Source: Nemertoderma westbladi (taxonomy: Eukaryota; Xenacoelomorpha; Nemertodermatida; Nemertodermatidae). Taken from it: a stretch of DNA of 42,445 bases. Both the position numbers and the translations under genes were made by a program. Under the pieces are notes generated by a model, which was not told the origin of the DNA, did not search any database, and saw nothing but the letters and a program-made list of their open reading frames with translations. Shown here piece after piece: positions 1-8,909 of this stretch (within the stretch, counting starts at the first letter, position 1; each line of letters begins with the position of its first letter). Where the stretch lies: assembly GCA_032718475.1 (NCBI GenBank), contig JAUCBJ010007928.1:1-42445 (forward strand), in the 5' to 3' direction.

Positions 1-589
1 TAGTGAAGCACCATAGGTCTATTACAGGCACTAGGGCTCAAGTTAAGCGAGTCCAAGTGATGGCTGTAAAACAGCAACAGTACCCGAACCGAGAAGTTAT
101 TTCTCAACTACGTAGTAACTCTAGTTCTGACACCGAAGAGTTAATGCCCGAGATCGGATCAAGGATGGAAGAAGTGGTTTAGCCTGACCCACTTTTGATT
201 CTTCCTGGGGCCGTGCTCACTAGAGTACTTATAGCCGTAGAAGAACATCAAGCGGACTGGATGAGAAATAAGAGATCAACCAGGGACAGTCATGCCAGAT
301 ACCCGTTGGAAGAACTAAGGTCTATAGTAGAGACTCAATGGAACTTCCCCTGACCCGGACTCCCGTTTAACTTATCGGAAGCTGCCTGGGAAGACTTATA
401 TCAAATGGGCATAGTTAGAGACACCCGAGATCCCGCTGTATGGAAGAGGTCAGCAGCCGGATATGTCCAGGGATTCTTCAACTCCTTGGGACGAATAGAA
501 ACACAGTTATTTCAACAACCACAGGGACCTCAAGAGCGGGGAGAGCTGCTTTACCAACTGAGAGAACGTATATTGAGGATCAGATTAAT
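1..589 (+). pseudogene. Gag N-terminal fragment of element A
   Basis: This stretch aligns base by base with 9063-9650 of the intact gag of element B. Shared blocks include the region coding for PAVWKRSAAGY and the glutamine-rich segment after it. It is interrupted by stop codons, for example the TAG beginning at 180 where B reads a tyrosine codon, and an early stop near 351. The open stretch at 405-635 is the best-preserved piece. Homology to B ends abruptly at about 589, where antisense LINE sequence begins. It encodes nothing functional. In B the same segment is the N-terminal, probably self-associating part of Gag. Confidence 0.85.
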
Positions 590-2421
590 CATTCAAGCAT
601 TTTACCTCTATGGATGGAGTCGAATGCCTTCTTGAAGTCCACAAAAGTCATGACTGCGGGGAGATTCTTTGACTTAATTCCTTCAATCAGTCTCCGTAGC
701 GCAAGTATCTGAGCTATTGTTGATCTACTTGGTCAAAATCCGTTTTGGCTCTTACGCAGTAGTTTCTCTATGTGAGGCCTAATCCTATATAGAATCATTT
801 TATTGTATATTTTGGCAGCTACCACAAGCAGACAGATCGCACGATAGTTTGTTGGTATGTCTCCTTTCTTGGGGAGAGGCTTTAGTTGACCTTTAGTCCA
901 AATTGGTGGTGGCTTTTCCCCTTTTAACATCCGGTTGCAAACATTCAATAATGGTCTATTTAGCACTCCGGTTTTCCATACCTCCGCTGGGATTTCATCT
1001 AATCCACTCGCTTTAATATTGGACATGCTTTTAATGCTTCTTTGGAGTTCGGCAGGTGTGAAGTCCCCTGTTTCTATAGGTAGTGTCTTGTCATATATTT
1101 TCCTTGTAGGGCTGACCTCGATGTTTGGTGGCTGCCCAAGCAAGTTGCTGAAGTGATTTTTCCACTTCCCAACACGTTCTTCAGGACTATCGGCTTTGAG
1201 GCGCCCCTTTGCACAACTTTTCCGACCAGATACCTCATTTACAGTTTGCCAGGTAAGTCTTGATTGTTGCTGTATGTGAGCAGTTGTAATTGCTTCAGTT
1301 TTATCCTGTATGTACTTTTCCTGGCTGATGTTGTAGGCCAATTTAAGATCGTCCTTAGCTTTCTCAACCTTGTTAATGTTTTCGGTTGTTGGTTGTTCGG
1401 TTTTAAATTTGTAGGCTATCTTAAGATCTTCTCTCTTACAAGTAACCTCAGAGTTTTGCCATGGCACATACTGTTTTCGTTTAGGTTTCTGGGGGATATG
1501 CCTCTTAGCTGATTCCTTGTGGGCTGTTATTATATTCTGGTATATTGAATCGGTGGATTGGTCTTCATCCATTGACTGAAGTGCTTCAAAGCGGTTTTGA
1601 ACTTCTACTGTATAAGCATCCTTTACAGCATTGTCAGTTCTGAGTTTCTCCCAGTCATAGTTGATTTGCTTGCTTGTCCTGGGTTTGCTGGCTCTCAAAC
1701 TGAGTCTGATCTCTGCAGTCACAATTCTGTGGTCAGAACCAATTCGGTTGAACGAGCTGTATGCCTCGCAGTTGATCATGCTATTTCTCCACTTTTTGTT
1801 TATAAGGATGTAATCCAGTTGTGCTTTGGTTCCATTAGGGTATTGAAAGGTCCATAGCTTCCCCTTACTCTTTTCGAATGTGTTGTTTGTTGGTATCAAT
1901 TCACATTCTTCCATTAGGTCTAAAAGTAAGTACCCATTTCTGTTAGAACTGGTGTTATAGGTCTAACCCTTGATGTCTTCTGGGCCAATTTGCGCATTCA
2001 GGTCACCAGCAATGACTTTAACATTGTGTTTCGGGATATCCTTAATAAGTCCAGTCAGTTCTTCATAAAACTTGACTGCTTGTTCTGGCTCTGATGCATT
2101 GGTTGGACTGTAGCAACATATAACTGTTGTCTTGGGATTCCCATCAAATGTTGCGATCATAACCCTGGAATTTATAGATTCGATGTTGTTTAGGGTCTTA
2201 AGTGCAAATGGGCTTAGCAGAATTCCTACTCCACCAATTGATGCATTGGCCGAGTTTCTTACTGCTGAGCTTGTTACTAACGTCCATCCATTTCCAATGT
2301 CATTGTACTTCATGGCAGTGTCTTCATGACAAATCCAATGTTCTTGGATGCAGATGATGTCGATGTTATATTCCATTGCCAGAGTGACCATGTCACCCTG
2401 TTTGCTCTGTGCTTTCAACAC
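590..2421 (-). mobile_element. RTE-like LINE fragment inserted antisense in gag of element A
   Basis: On the minus strand this segment reads as the interior of a LINE: an AP-type endonuclease domain followed by the beginning of a reverse transcriptase. It has neither a LINE 3' end nor a tail, and its 5' end is also missing. Gag of A stops at about 589 and restarts at about 2422. Compared with element B, roughly 880 bp of gag (about 9650-10525 in B) are missing at this place. The event is therefore a replacement, not a simple insertion. I see no target-site duplication. The exact borders are uncertain by several bases on either side. Confidence 0.8.
590..2421 (-). pseudogene. LINE ORF2 fragment: endonuclease and N-terminal half of reverse transcriptase
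   Basis: Reading the minus strand from 2421, one frame is kept throughout. The endonuclease part has CIQEHW, a CYSPTN motif, AGDLNAQIG and, further on, QLDYIL and GSDHRIV. These match the catalytic blocks of AP-type LINE endonucleases, and the QIDYIL/SDH arrangement is as in RTE-clade elements. After a connector rich in Lys and Gln, the RT begins with LKPLPKKGD, NYRAICLL and SQNGF, then motif A (FVDFKKAFDS) near 640, where it ends. Two in-frame stops are visible: TAG at 1960-1962 and TGA at 730-732, the latter after QNGF where related LINEs have arginine. RT motifs B and C are absent, so the fragment is dead. The RTE assignment is from motif resemblance only. Confidence 0.8.
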
Positions 2422-4106
2422 AGGTAAAGGTAATAAATCTCGTTCAAACAGACGTAGAAGAGCGCCACACAGACATAAGTTGCCTAACTTACCCCATACG
2501 GGGAGAAGGGAGCTAGCTAATGTAAACTTAAGTAATAGAGAGTCAACAGACCAAATTATAAGAGTAGAAAGACTCCCTAATATAGTAGATGAGCCAGAAA
2601 TAATTAGGCCTGTTAGCGAAGCTACTCCTTTAATAGAGACCCCTTTGCTCCCAGAACCTAACCTTTACACAGTACCAAAACTACCTATGTCCAGTAGACA
2701 ACTGCCAGAATCTCAGACTGTTATTGACGCCGAGCAAGAGATAATAACCGAACTGTCCCCTGTCGTCCCGATATGCCATCCAGCTACGCTGTTGGCGACT
2801 CCTGCTTCCGCGGTTGAGTGGATGTAGGAAGGACGACGGGGGATGGATGAATTACTCGGGCAATTGGAGGAGAACAAAATACAGTCCTCTAAACAAGTCC
2901 AAGAATTGGAAGGGACTGTTCAACTGTTAAAGGGAACAGTAAGAGAGAGTAAATTAGAGCTGCAAGAAGTACAGCAGCATATCACTCTCGAATGCGATAA
3001 ATTAGTAAATATACAAATGGGTATACCACCACCCTCTGTAACAATGTGTCAGCCCATTAGCTCTGAAGTATTTCATGCGCAAGGTGTGGAGCCTACACGC
3101 ATCTATACTGCTAGTGAAGTAGAAACTCCTATAGTAAACCCTATTAAAAGTATTAATAAGCCTGTCGATAATGATATCCCATACCGATCTGATAATAATC
3201 CGAGAAATTTATATACCAATAATTTGATATTAAATAGTACGATGGCTCAAGAAAGCTTCACACGTCAGATGGCTAGAACGGAAGCCCGTCAAGCGGTAAA
3301 GGTGGGAGAGGTTGTCAAGTTTAATGGAGATGAGATGAAATGGTTACTTTTTAATGAATATTACAAGGATAACATACAAAACTCCGTGCTATCCAGCGGA
3401 GATAATTTGCGATTCCTCATCGAGTGCTTGGAAGGACCTCCCAAGATAATGGCGTTAAAGTTTATTGGACATCCGGACGGATTGAGACAAGTTAGGGATA
3501 CACTTAACATCACGTATGGTAATAGGACTAACATATCTAGATATCTGTATGCAAAATTAGAAGCGCCCAGAAAGTTTCTTAGCAGCGGGATTATAGAGTT
3601 TTCCGATGAGATTCAGGAGATCTGTAGACAGTTAAACTGGTTGGGTAAGTCTCATGAATACGAGAGTTCTATGGTTGTAGGAGCCGTAGCATCAACTTTG
3701 CCAAAGGGCGGAGTAGGTACTCGCTGGGACAAAAAGGTTCTCTATTTGATGGACCAACAACATAGAGATCCAACCATGGCTGACCTTATGTCGTTCTTAA
3801 ATGGAGAGGTAAGATTACAGCTCATAAAACAGTAACCAAGGTAAGTGAAAAACCCATTACTAGGAGAAAGGTAACACCAGTGTGTTATACGAATAATTAT
3901 GAAAGTCAAACGTTCATAACGAAAATAGTGGCAAAGACACCGAGACATCTTATTACACGAATAAGGTCAAGAAAGACGTAAGTAAATCTAAGGCTCGAAC
4001 CAGTGGCAAGAGAGAACAGATAACAACCCCCCCCCCCCCCCCCCCTACATCTCCCAAGAGAATTCATGGTAGGAAGCCCGAAGAAAGAGCTAGTGTACAA
4101 AATAAC
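2422..4106 (+). pseudogene. Gag middle region of element A (DUF1759-like)
   Basis: Homologous to 10525-12190 of element B. One frame covers 2422-3835 with a TAG at 2825-2827, where B continues EWVDER. It includes a short coiled-coil-like segment and the DUF1759-type gag core, with MAQESFTRQMARTEARQAVK near 3240, then YLIECL-like and SGIIEFSDEIQEICRQL sequence. Importantly, A keeps the ancestral gag sequence at 3505-3582, the stretch replaced by LINE sequence in B. At 3833 a TAA occurs together with a short deletion and a frame change, and the rest up to 4106 is degraded, with a poly-C tract at 4027-4045. Two GGTAAGT splice-donor-like sites seen in B are retained (GT at 3841 and, further on, 4119). 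Confidence 0.85.
4027..4045 (+). repeat. Poly-C tract (19 bp) in gag of element A
   Basis: Nineteen consecutive C bases where element B has only a mixed CTCCTCCC sequence. The run grew inside a dead gene and disrupts the frame. Its exact length is likely to be unreliable in any assembly. Confidence 0.95.
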
Positions 4107-5491
4107 ATGCAAGTTAAGGTAAGTAACATCAAATCTAAGTGTGTATTGTGCGACGGGCCACATCGCTTGAGTGGGTATGAGGAATTCTTGAAGAAAGAAC
4201 TAAAGGACAGACGTGATGTCATGTGGGATAAACGATTGTGTTATAATTGCCTCAGACGAGGACATCAAAGGAAAACCTGTTACTCAGACGTGAGGTGTGC
4301 TAAGTGTGGAGCGAAACATCATATCTTGCAACACACCGAGTTTGATAAGACTCGGACGAGTCCGGTAAGTGAGCCCAAACTAGATGTACAATTCAGTGAT
4401 GTAAACGACACTGACCATGGTTCGGAGATGGAAGGATTCTATATACATGAATTTTCCAACGAAAATGAATCTTGTTATATGATCAACACAACGGTATATC
4501 GAGCCCTTACATATGAGACCGAAACGGAGGGAGAAGAACACCAACTATCTATTCCAGATAGACAGCTTTCATGGAAAATTTCAACACAATCTGTCGGTAT
4601 CCGAGAGTTCCCAGTGGTACAACTGAGAGTACATGGAAAAGGGAAGAGCTTAATAGTGAATGCCCTCCTTGACTCCGGTAGTACAGGCACCTTTATTGAC
4701 AAGGACCTGGCCGAAGATATCTTTGCTGATCAACCAAAGTTCCGAACCAAACTGAACCTTTCCGGGATTATGCAGGTTTGGAAATCTACGGTATCCACAG
4801 ATTTTTATGTTGGATCATTGTCTACTCCCCAAGATGAACTAGGTGAGAACAGTATAAGGTCAGTTAAATGTTGACGATAAAGAACTTTGCTACTAGCCAA
4901 GTAGAGCGTTACAACTGGGATGAAGACCATTTTACCCAGCAATACAACATACCTAGATTCACTATAGATTACCCAGGTGTACAGATACTGCTCGGCCAGA
5001 ATGCGCACGAGGCACTTGAGACCCTAGAGAAACGGCCTGCTCGACCGCGACCACTACAGAGTAGGTTGGTATTTCACGGGACCTTCCCACAGGACTTTGC
5101 AGGAAAGATCTAAGGGAGAGCAAGTCCATCAGGTAAGGTAAGGTGAGGAAGTCGTGAGCAAAGAGGATATCCCAGCTGAGGAAACTCTATGCTCATCAGA
5201 CAACGACAACATCCAGACTCTATATGACGAGGAGAATACCATTGAACTCCTCACTGAGAATCAAACTTGGTCAAACCAAGTTAATTTGTGTAACCTTATC
5301 TGTCAAAACAACAGACTGTTGACATACGATGACGAACTCAATGAGGTAGTAGAGCGATATAATGATAAGATATGAGATGAACACGCGGTACGATTCTTTA
5401 CTCAAGAAGCTGTAGAGCCTAATTCCTACGACAAAGCATTATCCATCGAGGAAGAGAGAGCTAAGCAAATTCAGGAAATGACCACTCGTTA
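4107..5491 (+). pseudogene. Gag zinc knuckles, protease and start of pol of element A
   Basis: Homologous to 12195-13590 of element B. The frame at 4107-4874 encodes CVLCDGPHRLSG, the CCHC knuckle CYNCLRRGHQRKTC, a CAKCGAKHH box and an aspartic protease with LLDSGSTGTFID, the active-site DSG of the Pao-type protease. A 1-bp loss near 4870 shifts the frame to 4868-5113. A deletion around 5060-5110 shifts it again to 5154-5375. A CGA-to-TGA change at 5373-5375 then terminates it (B has CGA, arginine). Sequence similar to the pol linker (DEHAVRFFTQEAVEP) continues to 5491. The reading frame here joins exactly onto 21338 if element B and one CGTTA are removed. Confidence 0.88.
5487..5491 (+). repeat. 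5-bp target-site duplication of element B, left copy (CGTTA)
   Basis: CGTTA directly precedes the TGTAAAAG start of the left LTR and recurs at 21333-21337 directly after the right LTR. Five-base duplications are usual for BEL/Pao integration. Confidence 0.93.
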
Positions 5492-6652
5492 TGTAAAAGC
5501 TTTTGTGGGATAACTGATTCGTTTGCCTTGTTAACCAGTTCCCCCCCAGGCGCTGAATACTCTAAAAGGGGATCTATAACTCGAATAGCGCAAGCTACCG
5601 GCTGATTGGCTGATTCGCTGTGCGAAGGGATCTGGGCTACGTTTGATTGTCCAACCAGCTTGGGAAAGTATCTGCCAATAGGATTTGAGTTGATTTTGAT
5701 TTCGACCTATCACAGATCTACTGAACTGAATTTTCCTATCTGTATGCTCTTTCTCTGTGTTGGGTGGAAGCCTTTGTAAATAAGGTTATTCTTATCAGTT
5801 TTCAGTGTTGTTGGTCTTTCTTTCCTAAGCCAGGAGAGAACGGCTTGGAAATATTTTGTGCCTTTCTGTTTTAATCTAACACTAGTAGGCTTAATTATAA
5901 GGACATATATCCGTTATCAAAACAAACCAAACAATCCATACCAAACTTAACACACACTGAATCACTGTGCATACTTTTATATTGTTATACTGCTATTTAC
6001 TGTCAGTTCTTCATAATATGGTTGATGAATTATTATATTTGGAATAACGATAAATAACCCCGAAACCCAATATTCTTGATATACCGAAGGTAAGAGAGAA
6101 AGGTTACATATAACGATTGTGACTTATGTTAAAGTGGTTTGAAGTGAATCTAATGTTATTTGATAGACCCTACATGAGTCGGTCCGTGTTCCTTTTATAT
6201 ATAACTAAAATCAGTGAAGATCGGCAGATCAGTGTGCAGTATTGTGCAGCATTGTGTATGAGTGAACCTGATAACGAAGCATTTCCTAAAGAATGCGCCA
6301 TATATGTGAATTATAACTAAGCCATATCGTTGTGAGTAGTTTAAGTCATAACTCTGTTTGTATAGATAGAGCGCCACGTCCTAAAGGAACTGTTAATATT
6401 CCCCGAAGGTGAATAATATTGTCAGAGATTATATAATACTGTCAGTCGAATAATACATTAGGCTTACATAGCAATAAGATTAAGCCGTCGAACCCAATCT
6501 CCCGGGTATATCCAGCGGGTGAATGATCGCGCACAGATTGGTTTCGACTAGTGTAGTGAATTAAATACTTGTCATAGACTAAAAGTGATTTATTATCTAG
6601 AAGACATTCTAATTTGGCGGGTTAAACTGCCAAAGGTCTGAAAGCGCGAACA
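5492..6652 (+). repeat. 5' LTR of element B
   Basis: Begins TGTAAAAGC and ends GCGCGAACA, and is repeated almost exactly at 20172-21332. Open frames inside it (for example 6126-6320) also occur in the other LTR and have no coding character. The A-element LTR at 31980-33074 shares the termini and internal blocks, including the region around the TATA-like sequence. Confidence 0.96.
6196..6236 (+). promoter_or_regulatory. Candidate LTR core promoter (TATA plus initiator)
   Basis: TATATATAA at 6196-6204 is followed by TCAGTG at 6229-6234, an arthropod-type initiator, with its A about 35 bases downstream of the TATA start. A nearer TCAGTG lies at 6211. The LTR of element A keeps a TATATATG and a TCAGTGA in the same arrangement near 32620-32640, which supports function. 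No start site can be proven from sequence. Confidence 0.4.
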
Positions 6653-6731
6653 ATAACGGATATTCTTCTTTATTGCAGTAAGCAATAAAGTTGAAAGTAC
6701 CGGTCAACCGGTAAACCTGAACGGTACATCT

Positions 6732-6845
6732 GTAGGTCAGTAGGCCCAACCGCCAGAACCGGTACTGCCGTAGGTCCGTAGGTCCAACTGCCAGAACCGG
6801 TACTTCTGTAGGTCCGTAGGCCCAACTGTCCTAACCGGTACTTCC
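6732..6845 (+). repeat. 38-bp minisatellite, three copies
   Basis: Three head-to-tail units beginning GTAGGTC and ending with ACCGGTACT. Each contains GTAGGCCCAAC or GTAGGTCCAAC and one ACCGGT palindrome. Confidence 0.85.
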
Positions 6846-7019
6846 GTATAAGTACACTAGTATTATTCGATTTGATTGTTGTATACCGGTAGGCTGTTTA
6901 AGAGATTAGGGACTGTGCACCCCTTGTTTCTTTTGGAGCTTACTTATTTCTGTCAGTTTTATTTATTTGTAGGCCAGTATTGAGCAGAAGGCGTGTAAGC
7001 CTGATCAGATTGTGCAGAC

Positions 7020-7590
7020 AATTTGTAGGTTGAACTGTTGTCTGATTGCTGTTAAGTCTGAACGGATTGCAGTGTGTGTAGGTCACCTGTCCGATAAAGA
7101 ACGGTTAGGAAGTAGGGGCAGCGAATGCTGTAAGGTAAACCCCCAACTAAAGAATAAGTCGTACTACTGGGTTAGAACGCATACTACCTAATCATTTCGG
7201 GGTCTGCATGTCCTGTAGTTTATTTAGGCTTGAGAGTAGTCTGCCATCGTTTAGTCTGTACTTTGTTTGTGTAAGTCTGTACGGGTAGCGTATAATATTT
7301 ATTTAGATAATTTGTAGGCTGGATAGTTGTCTGGCTGTTATTAGGTCTGAACGGATTGCAGCGTGTGTAGATCACTTGTCCGATAAAGAACGGTTAGGAA
7401 GTAGGGGCAGCGAATACTGTAAGGTAAACCCCCAACTAAAGAATAAGTCGTACTACTGGGTTAGAACGCATACTACCTAATCATTTCGGAGTCTGCATGT
7501 CCTGTAGTTTATTTAGGCTTGATAGTAGTCTGTCAGTGTTTGGTCTGCATTTTGTTTGAGTGGTTTGTACGCGTAGCGTAATATTTATTA
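7020..7590 (+). repeat. 289-bp tandem duplication in the leader of B
   Basis: The block around CGATAAAGAACGGTTAGG (7092) recurs 289 bases later (7381). The two units are nearly identical in the centre (GTAGGGGCAGCGAAT through ACTACCTAATCATTTCGG) and diverge at the edges. The pattern resembles duplicated leader or enhancer modules in retroelements. Confidence 0.88.
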
Positions 7591-8529
7591 TTCAGAGTTT
7601 ATGCGATTATTCGCAACATTCATTCCCCAAGTTTGTTCCTACAATAATTGTGTTTGTTATACATACCGCTATAGTTAAATTAACCCCGGTACTACACGGG
7701 CTGCTTGGCGTAGGTAAAGACTGGTGATTTTGTGCATCGGTCACTCCAGCAGATGCCGTGGTTCTTTTAGCTGTTCAAGTATATTTAACTACTGATTATC
7801 TGTTGTACAAGTACTCGTACCTAATTTAGGGTTTAGTGTACAGTGCTTTCCGAGAGTAATTAGTGTAGGCATTATATTTGTGTTGTAAAGTGGTTGATAG
7901 GCACGTTCGATTAGCTCTATTAACTTCTAGGTAGGAACACTCCGTGATACATAACGTAGAACCTATAGCGATACGGCTAAAGGTCGTCAGGCGGTGGTAT
8001 TTTCCTATCTGGACAACGCAGTGTATTTACTACTACGTATTATTTTCAAATACCGCAGTACCCTGTCCGTTGTAATAACCAGATTTCTAACCCTTTGTTA
8101 GGCTGGTTTGTAGACTTCTTGTAAAATTACCCTGAAAATTCGTATTTTGTGTTTTTGTAAATTTTTGTGTTTATTTAGAGATTGTAATCTCACCCGAATT
8201 GTACGTAATTTGTAGTATTAAGTAACTTAGGTAAATTAGTATTATTTGTTTTAGTGTCCTATAAGTAACACTTCACTGAAAGCGCACCGCTTTGTGTAGT
8301 GATTACCCCTCAGAAATAATAACATTTATTTCAAACATTGACAAAACCCATTAAAACGGGTATATATATATTATAAATCAAATCTAACGATTTATAAATC
8401 GTAGGCCTACCATACAACCATTAGGTCTCAATATCAGTTGGATTACTGCTCAAATAACGGTAATAAAGTAAGTAAAGTAACAAAGTAACCCTAAAATTCA
8501 GTAATTTAATTATTTAAAATAATTGATAT

Positions 8530-8820
8530 ACCGGTATTTACGATAGGCCTATTATCTTTATTTCTATAAATCTAGGCTGAAATTATACCGGTACTTGTAA
8601 TTAATTCTATTCCAGAATTATATATACTATAAACTGTAAGCTGTATACCGGTATTCCCGATAGGCCTATTATATATTTATATATATTTGTGCTAAAATTG
8701 TACCGGTATTCTGTGATAAACCTAGTCTGTAATAAAACTTATAATAGTTATATATACTATAAGCATACCGGTATTCTAATATATTATATATATCACGCTA
8801 CACTGAGTAGCAGTACCGGT
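8530..8820 (+). promoter_or_regulatory. Array of six ACCGGT palindromes upstream of gag
   Basis: ACCGGT occurs at 8530, 8587, 8647, 8702, 8767 and 8815, a spacing of about 48-65 bp, usually inside ATACCGGTATT and twice followed by CGATAGGCCTATTAT. Six more copies lie at 6699-6890. The core resembles the CP2/Grainyhead consensus AACCGGTT, so this may be a bound enhancer or insulator array. It could also be only a decayed minisatellite. Confidence 0.45.
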
Positions 8821-8909
8821 AATTAATTACTAGGCTATCAGTTAATACTGAGTTACTAGACTTGCTCAGACTGTAATACAGCAGTAGACATTCAACTGTA
8901 CACATAAAC

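Larger units (their letters stand above)
6653..8909 (+). other. Long repeat-rich 5' leader of element B, no gene
   Basis: 2.26 kb between LTR and gag with no credible open frame. It holds a 38-bp triple repeat (6732-6845), a 289-bp tandem duplication (7020-7590) and a cluster of ACCGGT palindromes (8530-8820). No TGG-starting primer-binding site follows the LTR: the sequence after the terminal CA is ATAACGGATATTC. The leader probably holds packaging and transcription control signals, but this is inference. Confidence 0.8.

Noticed and set aside
5531-6377. Open frames inside the LTR (5531-5713 minus, 6126-6320 plus, 6195-6377 minus) and their copies at 20211-21057
   Set aside because: They are short, lack protein-like motifs and are duplicated only because the LTR is duplicated.
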